NCBI GenBank assembly: GCA_033032865.1
Contig: JAWHQI010000049.1
Span: 9,615,501 to 9,679,500, forward strand
Reading direction: 5' to 3'
DNA: 64,000 bases
Origin: Dactylorhiza incarnata
Lineage: Eukaryota; Streptophyta; Magnoliopsida; Asparagales; Orchidaceae
In this document: in pieces, positions 30,568 to 43,880 of the stretch
Layout of the letters: each line of letters opens with the position of its first letter
Position numbering within the stretch: position 1 is the stretch's first letter
The notes under the pieces: model-generated
Database searches by the model: none
What the model was told of the DNA's origin: nothing
Seen by the model: only the letters and a program-made list of their open reading frames with translations
Position numbers and translations under genes: made by a program

Positions 30568-33500
30568 AATAAGCTGAAAGAGAGTAAGGGTTTATGCCCT
30601 GTACGTCCCAAAAGAAAGAAAAAGCATGCTCTTTCACTCTACATCTATGCAGAAGTTAACAAAACTCTCATCAACATGTCGTCGGGTAGTAGTACTGTGC
30701 GGCGAATGCTCCTTAGGTATTACCATCACGTACCGCTGATCATACTGTTGCTCCAGCTCCTCAGAACCCCTGGTTTTATGGCCATATTCGATAGTTAGTC
30801 AAAAAGACTAAGCCATTTTGTCCTCGCCTCCCACCGTGACTCCTAGGCACTGTGTCGGAGGACAAAGTGGAAGAAAACAAGGGGTAAACACTAGGCAGGT
30901 CACATGGAGCTGAATAGCAAGCAAGTACATATATAAACCATTATAGATAAACTATTATAGGATAAGAGCTATACTAGAAGTTCTACATATAACTCAAGGA
31001 ACATAAGAAAAATAAGTAAATAATGGCAAGCAGTAAGCATAATAACAATTAAGTAATGTAAGAGCAGTTATCAAAGTAACCTTAAATTATATGGATGCCC
31101 ATACAAACATATAAGATAAGGGATCTGGCGCTTAGGTAAACTCATCGTATAAAAGAGCCCATACTAATTTATATGATGATGTCTTGTTTATGAAATGATG
31201 TTATGGCATGTTGTGCAAAGCAATTATACCACTCACCCACTCAACTCTGTGCGCATATGCATTTGTAAATTCCCTCTACTCGAGTGTGTTAACTCAGGTA
31301 CCCCATCGAGGTAAACATGGGCAGTGGATCGGGCATGTCCACTTCTAGTCTCCTTTTAATATCTCCCAGCCTAGACCTTATGTATGCCCCTAAGAACACA
31401 CAAGGTATCCGCGTACTATCTGGTATGTAACACTTCTATCCCACTTTTTAAGTATCCGCTCAGGTACACCACGTTGAGGCAAACAGGGTAGTGGATCGGG
31501 TCCTCAACTCCTACGCAAGTATGACACCTTCCAGCCTAGACCTTATGTGCGCCCCTAAGAACACAAACTGTATCCGCATACTATCTGATAAGTACACCTC
31601 TTAGTTGTATTTCCCCGAGCCTCCAGCTCGCCAGACTATCCATTCCTCCTTAGATAACACCGAGCCTACCGCTCGCTGGACTAACCCGTTCTGATATCAT
31701 AACTTTTGAGCCCCCGACTCGCAGGACCAACAAGTCCTTGCACCAATCCGTCCCATACTTGTGACGAGGTTTATCTTATCTAGTTCTCCTACATAAACTA
31801 CTCTTGTCTATCATTTAGTTGAACTTATAATTATAGGGTGAACCTTAGACTTCGTGAGGGCTACCCGGTGAAGGGCTCGTAGCGGTACTAGAAAGTATGA
31901 TGGGGTGACCATCATTTATAATTAATTAAGGGAGACATTAAAATTTCACTTTGTGAAGGGATCACTATATATACTCATCAAATAAACCTAAATAAATTCC
32001 CAGAGGCTAATAATGATCTCTAAAGTCTACTTATCCAGTTTCATAAAATTTTTAGTTCATATACTCATACACAAGTGTGATAGAATAAATGAGGGAAACT
32101 TAACTAAATACTACTTAGTGATCTAGTATATTACTAAAAATCCCAATAAAATTTACAGAGTGTACTTGCACCCTCCAAAGGTGAATACCAGTGTTTTGTA
32201 GCATTTCAGAAAGTTTTGACCATAAAATACTCATTTAAGCTAAATGTGACAAAATCACATAAACCCTAATTTCCTAGGGAAATCAACCCCAATGTTCATG
32301 ATTTTTCTTGTGATATGAGATCTCATGATATCAAGTGCATGTTTTGAATTTCATAAGAATTGACCAAGGGAATACATAACAATTCACAAAATATCAAACT
32401 TGGTTAAGTGCACACCAAGTCACATACACTATATGAACACATGCAAGTGTAATACACCATCATGCATAGGTCCAAATGACCTAAAATTTTGGTCAAAGAC
32501 TAAGCATAAGAAAATTATGCTTGTGCCCAAAATTGGGGTTATTTTGAGTTGATTTAACCATGTAAATCTAGTAATACATTCTAATGCTATATGCACACCA
32601 AATTCCCCTTTACATCCATGTGGAAAACACCAACATGCAGAGGTCAAAATGTCCTTAAATGTTTACCAGTGACTATTTATGGTCTAATTAGCATGCCAAC
32701 CAAGATTTGGGTCAATGTGAGTTAGTTTAGTCACATTAATCTTATTTAAATGAAAAATCATATTTCTGACAAAACTATAGCAAAATATCATCCAAAATTT
32801 TTGATTTTTGGATGGTAGGTCCATCTAGTTACCACTCATGCAAAGAAAAAAAATTTAGGTTCATGCAAATAACCTAGGAAAATGTATTCACAAAATATGG
32901 TCTAGGGCACATTTAGGACACCTCTCAGTAAAACTGAGATTCTGGGGGATGTAGGGCACCAAATCAAGTGATTCAAAGAGATTTAGGAAGGAAAGACCTG
33001 AATCTATAAGTTTTATGTTGAGCACTTTAGCTATATCTGTCTCTAAGTGGTTAAAAGATCAGTTTGGAAATATTGTCCAGAATGTGATAGTTTTAAATGT
33101 TTATTAATTGAAATATTAATGTATAAATCTGTCCAACACATATCTTAAAGGCTTATTGGACGACATCCACACGTCTTCCTCCTCTAGCCGACAGGCTTAA
33201 AGGCTTATTGGACGACATCAACACGTCTTCCTCCTCCAGCCGATGGCTGAGAATGAAACCAACTGGGCCACCTTCAAGGCCAATTATCCGGCTATCCCTT
33301 TCACTCCACGACCATCCACCACCACCACCACCTCCATTGAGATGGTGGCGATCGACTGGCGGCGACTTACTGGCTGGAAAATATCTCTACGGGAAACGGA
33401 GACTAGGCGAAATTTGTCATGAAAACTGAGATTTAAAACCTAGATCCATGCTCTCTTGAGCTCAAATCAAGCCCTAAACATTCTAAGAATCTAGCACAGA

Positions 33501-34035
33501 GGGAGGGGAGGAGAAACAGACCTTATTTGAAGCTTGTTGATAGGGAAATCATCTGGGTGCCATGGCCGGCCACCTGAAGATGAGCTCCTTGCCAATTTTA
33601 CTACACTCCACCAATTCCTACACTTCAAAACTCGATTTCAACTCCTTGCCCTCTTCTGAAGCTAATGGTGTACTCAGATCAGGGTGTTAGTGGCTTAAAC
33701 TTAAGATGCCATTAAGGCATGGTCGGCCAACACCTTGGTTGCTCCTCCTAGCTGCCAATTGGTACCACCTTTGCTGGAATTCAACTGGAAATAACTAGGG
33801 GAGCTCAGTGAAGTGTATTGGGAGAGGAATTGGGAGCCAGGTGGCACCCAATCCATGAATTCCTCTTTGGTTTTATGTGAAATTGGGGAATGCCTCCTTG
33901 CTTGTCACCCTCATTCAAATTCAGAGGGTATTGCTAGTCTTTAGTTTGGTGGGATGCAGGATGGGCTGCCCATGTGTGCTTTAGTCCATTGAATTTAGGT
34001 TAGCCCCTTAAAAATCCATATTTAGGTGGTTTCAT
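30568..34035 (-). repeat. Minus-oriented Tekay-like LTR, arm A (probable 3' LTR)
   Basis: Collinear with arm B (37446-42990) from TACAAATAAG at the left to CCATATTTAGGT at the right, but lacking about 1.34 kb found in B (38815-40925 minus the solo LTR there). It lies directly downstream (minus sense) of an integrase fragment, as a 3' LTR would. The terminal dinucleotides are not clear in A. No coding sequence. Confidence 0.6.
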
Positions 34036-34099
34036 TGATACAGACTGGTTCCAGACGGGCTGATATGTCAATTTCTATCGGGCTTGAAGTGGATGCAAT

Positions 34100-34625
34100 A
34101 TACTACTCTGGGTGAAGTAAAGCTCCCAAAGTGAGGAGAAATGAAAGATGTCGTGCAGGTTTGCCAACTCCTGTGGCAGCTCCAACCTATATGCCAAGGG
34201 GAAAACCGGCTTCTAGGATTGTATAAGGCCCTATAATTTGAGGGCTAAGCTTCTTCTATCCTCGCACCCACGAGATACCATGCACCAGATGTATCTTTAA
34301 GAGAAACTCTGTATCTAACCTAGAATTCCACCTTCTAATTCCTCAAATCGTAATGCTTAGCCTACCGGCTCTGAGGCTGCAGTATTTGGTCATGGATCAT
34401 CCGAACTAGTGCATCTGGACTGTCTATGTACTCTGATCCAAGTGTTCTTGTGTCCTTGTACTGTACCAAAGACAACAGCGAATTACACTTCCTCCCGTAA
34501 GGAACCTCATACGGTGCCATCCCAATGCTCACCTTGTGGCTATTGTTGTAAGAAAAACTCTATCGATGGCAACAAGCTCTCCCAGGGCTTCCCAGTATCC
34601 AGGACGTATATGTATGTCGGCATGT
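34100..34625 (-). pseudogene. Tekay-like integrase C-terminal fragment
   Basis: On the minus strand, with frameshifts: SIGMAPYEVPYGRKC, then a decayed middle, then IIGPYTILEAGFPLAYRLELP and LANLHDIFHFSSLWELY. These correspond to the end of the integrase core and the C-terminal domain of Ty3/gypsy chromoviruses. The chromodomain-like tail seen at 28000-28060 is not visible here. Confidence 0.65.
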
Positions 34626-37445
34626 CCTAGATAACACAATTTCCTTTGTAATTATGACTCTCGTTTGTGAGTATGGACAACAAATTTATAATTTTTTTCT
34701 CCATACGATGAGAATTCTTATTCCTTCGGGTATGTCTGAGTAATCAATCAACACAACCTTATGATTCATCCAAACTTATCGTTTAATGAGACTCATTACA
34801 ATGTCAAGCGGTCCATTAACCTTAAAATTCAAGAGGTTGTACCCGTGAACCCTTCAAGTATAAATTAAACAGTCACTATTAATATTAAAATTTGTAAAAT
34901 GAATCCCAATCGATTTTCCACATGGAGTTTAATTAAGAAGGTTTGTCATTAGTCATTTTTAGTATAGGGGAGATCTCATTAAAACCCATTAATTATTCTG
35001 TAATTTCATTGTACATACATTTGATAATAAAAACCTATTCCATGGTCACGATTCTTTCTAATGGTGACTATGATGTCATCAAACATACGTGCTATGGTTC
35101 TTATTGCTATCAGATTCATAATCGAATGATCATACATAATGTATACATCTTCAATATATCGTCTGTAAATTTCAAATTTTCTGGGGTTATTACTTCTAAT
35201 GTCATGCCATAGCAAATTAATCTTAATTGTTCAAAGATCATGAATATCACTACCTGTCCTCTAGTTTACATAGTATAAAGTTCTACAATTACTCTACCTT
35301 ATTTGATATGACGTTACATTATTTCAATCCGTAAGTTTCCAATATAATGAATTATTCAACTTAAAAGAGCTTGGTTCTTGATAGAGCAAACCATATGTAA
35401 ATTACCTTCGAATGCCCTGAAATGCAGAAATTCCAGCTATAATTCTAACTTGCAGGGGCCTGGTTCCAATCCACATATCCCATGGCACGATATATTTGTC
35501 CCAAGCAACTAGCTTGACAACCGTATGTTTCTAACAAGTTGACTAAATTCAAGTGTTTATTCAGCCAACGATATTAAACTGTTTATCCCAACAATATTAC
35601 AGATCATCGTCTCTGAATTGAGGAGGTAAATCTATGCTACCACACCTCATGTGGGGTTATTTACATTTGTTAATCTCTTAAGATCACGAGGACTTATTGC
35701 CAAGTTCCACTCCCATCCAATCCATATCCGATTAAACTCATAATTCATGTTGGTTCTCTCTTGCACTCTTCATGAGTTTATTAATCGAATCCTTAATCGA
35801 CAATATAATCACTAATCGTATGTTACCACAATTGAGTTAAGATGGTAGAGCATCTAGGATTAACTTTGCTAAGGCAATAACCATCACACCACCTTAATTG
35901 TATGTAACACTCCTTCTACAATCAATGCCGCCTCGAATTTAGGTCTTCTAAAAGAAATTTTCTCAATTTCCTTGTAGATTTGTAAATGATCTACACCGTG
36001 TCTTGCATTAAGGAAAGTACGATCGCTCTTTAGGTTGAGTACTATGTAGTTATTTATTTCATTAACTCATAATTTGAGAAATCTACTGAAGACTTGTGCC
36101 ATCTTTCTTAATTTCAAGAGTCGCATGCACGTATAACTAAGCAACCCTTGATTTATATCTCAAAGAATTCATTTACTATTCTCTTTATTTACTCATCTGC
36201 ATAACTTAAGATCAATAAGGAAGATGAATAATCATTCTTGAAAGGCTCTATGCTCTTATTTCGATAGCGAATTTATAGCGGTCATGACATATCATTAACA
36301 ATCCACATTTCTAAAGATGAAGGAGTTCTTCAAGGATCCCGACTCTCTAGGGAGGGTTGATCAACAAACCGATCATGTATACTTCAAATTCTCATCTTTG
36401 CCCGAGTAACATTTGAATACTTTAAGATCACTACATTTGTGACGAATATTTTCAAAATAAGGTCTATGAGCTCCAATCGATACCTAATTAGCCCAACAAA
36501 CAAAAGGATTAGCCCCCATACATTTTGGGCTAAGTTTCTTTCATATCATTATGATGTATTCATCTTAGATACGCATTCCATCCTTAGGGCATACAATTCT
36601 AGACTTGGAGTTCCACCCTAAGAATTATTGATATGCTACACACTTTTAGGCCCTCAAGGTTACCAATTACAATAGTCTTCTCAAGGTCAATATATGGGCA
36701 AACCAAAGATGGGCCTTTCTGAACTCGAATCCTTATTCGACCTCTGGTATTTGTCACGATGATTATTTCAAAGTAATCCAGTCGTTTGTTAGAAGATTAA
36801 GATTACGAGCCCCCTACTATCCCACTAATAGACTTCATGCACCGAATCTCTTTGAGATGGTCCTATCTGTTGGGCAAGAAGAGATAATATCACTCGATAG
36901 GATAATTAGGGACATCAAAGTTTAAGCTTTAAGCAACTACTTTCCCATTAAACTCTTCCTTTAGTCACTTTGGGTATCATCATACATTAACCAATCTATA
37001 CCCAAGGTCGATTTTAGATTAGGATATGCTATGAAATTGTCTTGGTACGTCAAACCAAATTGGTGTCCTAGTTCGGTTGGCTTAACTCATTGATTAATGG
37101 AAAATTTTGTGTTATTTTACACATGGGCACACCATTGCTTCCGCTGCTAGTTTGTCCTCAAACAAGCTCAAGCAAGGTGTCCCAGGGTTTTGTGGACTTC
37201 TTTCTCGTTGGATCGTTTGTTCAAGTGATACCCATTGTATGATCCCTCACCTGCACCGAAGAGTTCCCGGATCTTATGCCCAGAACCGATGCCTTACGGT
37301 GACACCAACACCCGAGTAAGTTGCCTCCGCAAGACATCGATCCTGCCTGCAAGAACTATCAAACATGCCAATTTGAGATAAGAAGTAAACTATAAAAAAG
37401 TACCTCCACAATCACACACACATATATATCAAAAGGAATACATGT
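34626..37445 (-). other. Decayed internal region of the minus-strand Tekay-like element
   Basis: AT-rich, no long open frame. A minus-strand stretch near 37010 reads TLGIDWLMYDD, reminiscent of the LGMDWL motif after the protease in Tekay-type pol, which would place a ruined pol between here and 34.1 kb. Only about 0.4 kb separates it from arm B, so gag appears to be missing. Weak evidence. Confidence 0.35.
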
Positions 37446-40400
37446 CCAACAATGAGTACAAATAAGATGAAAGAGAGTAAGGGCTTATGCCCGGTACATG
37501 TCCCAAAAGAAAGCAAAAGCACACTCTCTCACTCTACATCTATGCTGAAGCTAACAAAACTCTCATCAACATGTCGTCGGGTAGTAGTAGTGCGTGGTGA
37601 CTGCTCCTTAGGTCTTGCCATCATATCCTGCTGGTCGTACTACTACTCCAGCTCCTCGGACCCATGGTGTTACGGCCACATATGACCATTAGTCAAAAAG
37701 GCTAAGCCATTTTGTCCTCGCCTCCCCCTGCAACTCCTAGGCACTGTGCGGGAGGACGAAGTGGAGGACAACAAGGGGTAAAAACAAGGTAGGTGACATA
37801 GAACTGACTAGCTAGCAGGTGCATATATAAACCACCATAGATAAACTAATATAGGATAAGAGTTATACTAACAGTTCTATATATAACCAGGCAGCGTAAG
37901 AGAAATATGTAAAGAATCACAAGCAGTAAGCATAGTATCAATTAAGTATGGTAAGAGCAGACATAAAAGTAACCTTAACTTATATGGATGCCTATACAAA
38001 CATATAAGATAAGGGATCTGGCACTCAGGTAAACTCATCATATAAAGGAGTCCATATTAATTTATATGATAAGGTCTTGTTTATGAAATGATGTTATGCC
38101 ATGCTGTGCAATGCAATGATGCAAATCACCCACTCAACTCTGTGCACGTGGACCTTTTGTAAGTTCCTTATGTTTTAGTGTCAACTCAGGTATCCAGTCG
38201 AGGCAACCAGGGGCAGTGGATCAGGCATGTCCATTTCTAGGCTCCTTTGAAAATCTCCCGACTTAGACCTTATGTACGCCCCTAAGAACACATAGGGTAT
38301 CCATGTACTATCTGGTAAGTAAAACCTCTATCCCGCTTTTTGTGTCTCCGCTCAAGTACACCCCATTGAGGCAAACAGGGGTAATGGATCTGGTCCACCA
38401 CTCCTAGTCTTGTATGACACCTCCCAGCCTAGACCTTATGTACGCCCCTAAGAACACACAGGGGTATCCGCATACTATTTGATAAGTAACAACTTTTAGT
38501 TATATTTCCCTGAGCCTGCAGCTCGCCGGACTATCTAGTCCTCCTTAGATAACACCGAGCCTACTGCTCGCACGACTAGCCCTTCCTGATATCATAACTT
38601 CCGTGCCCCCGGCTTGCAAGACCAACAAGTCCTTGTACATTCCATCACGTATTTGGGACGTGGTTTATCTTATCAAGTTCTCCTACTTAAACAACTCTTG
38701 TCTATCATTTAGATGAACTTAGAAATTTAGGGTGAACCTTGGACTTCCCGAGGGCTACCCGGTGAATGGCTCACAACGGTACTAGGAGGTATAAAGGGGT
38801 AACATCCCAAACCTCCCTTTCTCAAAATATTTAATCTCGTTGGTGGATAACCATTCTTACATACCCACTTTCTCTCTAGTTACTTTATCTTCATAAGGTG
38901 GTTTACAACTACTGGGATAGGGAAGCGGTGATGTTCAATTGAACATCAATCCCTGCCCCTTTCTTAGTGACTATCTGCATCTTCGTATCAACACTCAGAC
39001 TCTATCTAAAGGTTCCACATTCAGATATTAATCATGACCTCTAGTTGCTTGTGGATCTCCCCACATGTCCTGTACAACCCCGATATTCGCTAGGACGAGA
39101 GATAGACGGGAAAAGACCAAACGGTCAAGGTTCCCTCAAAAAGGGGCAGACGAGACGGGTGTTCGCCGACGGCATGCTGGTAGGAGGGCGAGATGAGTAC
39201 TCGTCGGGCACCCGCGAGATGACCTATTCTCGGCAACATGGAGGTTTGCGAGGTCGGACCCCGGCAGGTTTGCGAGGTCGGACCCTGGATGTACCCTCCA
39301 AAAGGGGGACTCGCCGACTGGAGAGCGAGGTACGCGAGGAGGCCAGCGAGAGCTCTCGCGAGTACTATCCTCGCAGACCCTTTGCCCCTAGGCCCATGAG
39401 AGAAATTATCCTTTTACCCTCGTGGCCTGCCAATAGCCCCTCCGAACAGCGGAGATTGGCTATCAACAGACCAAATTTGGGGTGCGTATAGTAAAATCGA
39501 GAGGCGGAATCCTGCTATTTGCAGGCCAGATCAGAAAATCTATAAATAGGATCCAAAGGGCACCTTTGGAGAGGACTACTTCCTTTTGGAGCTTCTCTCT
39601 CCTCAGGCCTTCCTTGAGCTCTCCAAGGTGCCCGAGCTTCAGCTTTTGGCTTGGGAGGGGAAGCGCTCTAAAGATCTTCTGGGTGTGTGGTGGGTCCTCC
39701 TAGCTGAGCCTAAGGATCAGTGTCCAATTCCGAGGCTCCGATCTATTCTCTCGCGAGATTAGTAAGTGCCAGTCGCCCCCCAACCCGTTGGGGTCCCCGA
39801 ACTCCACCGAGACCATTTATTGGTTTCAACATGTCCCTTAACATATCATTATCAAACCCAAACATTAAGTGCTGACACTAATTGGTTGATCTACCAATCA
39901 ATCTAAGATGTATCCAATGTTCCATAAATTAACAATTATGTGTGTGAGATCAAATGGGGTCTAGATCAAATATTTCACTTTTACTATCTGCAGACCAAGT
40001 TGTCTGTATGCATGTTACATGACCAAAAAGGGAGCTACATGGTCCTCATAGCTAATGTACATTCAAATATGGTTCCAGAAATCGTAAAAATGACAAGTTG
40101 CTAATTTGCATCCTCTTTACTTGATAATGATTATGTTTGGGCCTAATAATCAAATTCTTAACATTTAGGGGAAACCATTAATTTGTAAATGAAGTGTCAA
40201 CTAGCATGGCCAAAGGGTTTAATAAAGTTTACTGAGTTTTATTATGACCCCAAACATAGTCCTGCAAATATTCATAATTTTCCCCATAATAAAAATTCCA
40301 GAAAATAAAATAATCAAGGGTACTGTTCCTAACATTGTGAAGGGTCTACTACAATTATTCATCCAAATGTTGTAAATAAATTTTTCAGGTATTTGTATAA

Positions 40401-42990
40401 CTCAAAAATGAACATCAACATGATTTGGCATTTTTTTAACATCACTTTATCATCAAAATTAAATAAATCATACAAGTCCATTATTTCCACTTTGTGAAGG
40501 AACTAATGTAATTCATCATGGAATAATTACAAAAAAATTATCAAGGCTTTATGGTGATATAGCAAGTCCTCAGGCTAATTCTCATAAGTTTCCAGTTCCA
40601 CTTGACTAGCAATAATAATTACTAAGGAAAGTGATAAAACCCCACTTAATGAAGAAACAACTGTAAAATCATCAGAGCATAAATGTGACAAAATTATCAT
40701 AACATTATTATGTTCTAGTAAGTCTACTGACAAAGTTTCATAATTTTCTAACTTCATTTGAACAATAATATTAATTATTCTAAGAGACAAACAAATTCCA
40801 ACTATTGAAGGAACCATAGTAAATACTCATCAAATAAATATCATAAAATTTCTAGAGACTTCCAATGATCTCAAGAGTCTTACTACCCAATTTCATAATA
40901 TTCCAGATCAGTTTGACTAACATTTATATTTAATTAAGGGAGACATTAAAATTTCACTTTGTGAAGGGACCACTCTATATACTCATCAAATAAATCTAAA
41001 TAAATTCCCAGAGGCTAATAATGATCTCTAAAGTCTACATATCCAGTTGCATACAATTTTAAGTTCATATACTCATACACAAGTGTGATAGAATAAATGA
41101 GAGAAACTCAACTAAATACCACTTAGTGATCTATTATATCACTAAAAATCCCCATAAAATTTATAGAGTGTACTTACACCCTCCAAAGGTGAATCCCAGA
41201 GTTTTGTAGCATTTCAGAAAGTTTTGACCCTAAGATACTCATTTAAGCTCAAAGTGACAAAACCACATAAGCCCTAATTTCCAAGGGAAATCAACACCAA
41301 TGTTCATGATTTTTCCTGATATAAGAGATCTCTTGCTATTAAGTGCGTGTTTTGAATTTCATATGAATTGGCCAAGGGAATACCTATCAATTCACAAAAC
41401 ATCAAACTTGGCTAAATGCACACCAAGTCACTTACACAATATGAACACATGCATGTGTAATACACCATCATGCAAAGGTCCAAATGACCTTAAATTTTGG
41501 TCAGAGACTAAGCATAAACAAATTATCCTTGTGCCCAAAATTGGGGTTATTTTGAGGTGATTTAACCATGAAAATCAAGTAATACATTCTAGTGCTATAT
41601 GCACAACAAATTCCCCTCTACATGCATGTGGAATACACCAACATGCAGAGGTATAAATGAACTTAAATTTTTACCAGTGACTATTTATGGCCTAATTAGC
41701 ATTCCACCCAAGATTTGGGTCGATTTGAGTTAGTTTAGTCACATTAATTTCATTTATATGAATAATCATATTTCTGACAAAACTATAGGAAAATATCATC
41801 CAAAATTCTGATTTTTGGATGGTTGGTCCATCTAGCTACCACTCATGTATGGCAAAAATTTTAGGTCCACGCAAACAACCTAGGAAAAGTTATTCACAAA
41901 ATATGGTCTATGGCACATTTTGGACATCCCTGAGTAAAACTGAGATTCTGGGAGCTATAGGGCACCAAACAAGTGATTCAAAGCTCTTTAGGAAGGTAAG
42001 ACCAGAAACTACAATTGTTATGTTGTGCACTTTAGCTATACCTATCATTAAGTGGTTCAAAAATCAGTTTGAAAATACTGTCCAGAATGTGACAGTTTTA
42101 AATGTTATTAATTGAAACATTAATGTATAAATCTGTCTAGCACAGATCTTAAAGGCTTATTGGACAGCATCCGCATGTCTTCCTTCTCCAGCCGACGGCT
42201 GAGAATGAAACCAGCTGGGCAACCTTCAAGGCCAATTATCCAGCCATCCCTTTCACTCCATGACCGACCACCACCACCACCACCTCCGTTGAGGTGGTAG
42301 CTATCGACTGGCGGCGAGTTGCCGACCGAAAAACATCTCTATGGGAAACAGAGACTAGGTCAAATCGACCATGAAAACCGAGTCTTGAAACCTTGATCCA
42401 TGCTTTCTTGAGCTCAAATCAAGTGCTGAACTATCTAAGAATGTAGCATAGAGGGAGGGGAGGAGAAATAGGCATTATTTGAAGCTCGTTGATGGGGAAA
42501 TCATCTAGGTGCGATGAACGGCCACCTCAAGATGAGCTCCTTACCTATTTTGCTACACTCCACTAATTCCTCCACTTCAAAACTCGATTTAAACTCCTTT
42601 CCCTCTTCTAAAGCTAATGGTGTGCTCAAATCAGGGTGATATAGTCTTAAACTCAAGATGCCATTAAGGCATGGTCGGACAACATCTTGGTTGCTCTTCC
42701 AAGCTTCCAATTGGCACCACCTTTGCTAGAATTCAGCTGGGAATAACCGAGGGAGCTCAGTGAAGTGTATTGGGAGCGGAATTGGGAGCTAAGTGGCACC
42801 CAATCCATGAATTCCTCTTTTGATTTTATGTGAAATTGGGGAATTCTCCACTTTGCCTCCTTGCATGCCACCCTCATTCAAATTCAGAGGGTATTACTAT
42901 ACTTTAGGTTGGTGGGATGCAGGATGGCCTGCCCATGTCGGCTTTAGTCCATTGAATTTAGGTTAGCCCCTCAAAAAATCCATATTTAGG
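37446..42990 (-). repeat. Minus-oriented Tekay-like LTR, arm B (probable 5' LTR)
   Basis: Same sequence as arm A but with an additional 1.34 kb and an inserted solo LTR (39071-39831). Without the insertion it is about 4.8 kb, long even for Tekay LTRs. No standard Met-tRNA primer-binding site is seen at its internal edge, so pairing A and B as one element's LTRs is inferred from orientation, order and the integrase between them. Confidence 0.55.
39066..39836. mobile_element. 761-bp solo LTR with TGTCC target-site duplication
   Basis: LTR 39071-39831 begins TGTACAACCCC and ends GGTTTCAACA, flanked by TGTCC at 39066-39070 and 39832-39836. TATA box TATAAATAGG at 39541-39550 gives + orientation. 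GC-rich with several TCTCGCGAG/GCGAGAG palindromic stretches, unlike its AT-rich surroundings. It has TG...CA ends and no coding domain. Size and TATA context resemble the Tat LTRs, but family is unassigned. Confidence 0.9.
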
Positions 42991-43449
42991 TCAATTTGAT
43001 CCATGTTGACTTTTCATGGTTGACTTGATCAATTTTATGGGTTGACTGGTCCAATGTGTTAGTATTGTGTCCCTTGACACCACCCAATGTTGATTGGGTC
43101 ATGGTGATGCCCTAATTGAGCCAATTTAGCCAATAAGTGAGATTTTGACCAAAATTGGGGAAAGATTGACTTTGGTCATATTGGACCAATTGATGACCAC
43201 TTGATTGGGATTTTGGGTCACTTGGGTCTCTCTTAGGGTTAAGGGCCTATTGGTAAGCTCAATTTGAGTTAGTGAGCCCAATTTGAAGTAAATTGGCGTG
43301 GGTTGACTTGTGTACTTTTGAAGTGCTTATAGCAATTTTCCTAAGTTCAAGTTAACCTAGGGTCATACCATGGCATCTACTCACAACTAAATTCCTAACC
43401 CTAACCCTAACCCAAGGGGGCCTAGAAGGAATAAGGATGTTATATAGGA
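42991..43449. other. TTGACC/GGTCAA-rich spacer with short telomere-like run
   Basis: No coding frame. 42995-43330 is dense in TTGAC, GTCAA and TTGGGTCA words in both orientations. CCTAACCCTAACCCTAACCC occurs at 43394-43413. Confidence 0.5.
43394..43413. repeat. Short telomere-type repeat (CCCTAA, about 3 units)
   Basis: Three and a third CCCTAA units, the Arabidopsis-type plant telomere sequence, directly before an RT fragment. Too short to imply a chromosome end. Confidence 0.8.
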
Positions 43450-43880
43450 AGTGTGTGGAGTTTTCCCTTTTGAATAAAGCATGCCTCAAGGATTGTTATT
43501 TCCTGCCTCGACTAGACGCGCTGGTAGATTTAGCTATCTGTTTCCCTGTAATGATTTTCTTGGATGCTTTTTCAGGTTATCATCAGATCTGAATGCACCC
43601 GCCAGATGTCAATGATGTTTTCTTCATCACAGATGGTGGATGATATTGTTACAAAATGATGCCCTTTTGGGGTAAGGAACGCCAGAGCAACCTACCAAAG
43701 GATGATTTACTGGGTCTTCGGGGAGCCGAAGGGGAGGAATTTGGAGGTCTACATGGTTGACATGATGGTGAAGAGCAAGGACATCAGGTCTCATCTCCAG
43801 GACATGGAGGAGACTTTCGCCACCGTGAGAAAGTTTAAGATGAGGCTTAACTCCTTTAAGTGTGTCTTCGGTGTAGGCAG
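43450..43880 (+). pseudogene. Tat/Athila-type RT fragment cut by C2
   Basis: Reads NKACLKDCYFLPRLDALVD, FLDAFSGYHQI, HPPDVNDVFFITDGG, YKMMPF, then after a frameshift GRNLEVYMVDMMVKS and RSHLQDMEETFATVRKFKMRL..KCVFGVG. These are consecutive RT blocks; the catalytic YVDD is altered to YMVDM. The fragment ends exactly where the C2 LTR begins at 43881, so C2 inserted into it. Its continuation should lie beyond the right edge of the window. Confidence 0.8.

Noticed and set aside
39045..39703. 148- and 73-residue + strand frames
   Set aside because: They lie inside the solo LTR and begin outside it; GC-rich LTR composition explains the openness.
41300..42115. Frames in arm B
   Set aside because: Frames are not shared by the collinear arm A, as expected for non-coding LTR sequence.
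43394..43413. Chromosome end
   Set aside because: Only about three CCCTAA units and continuous element sequence on both sides.
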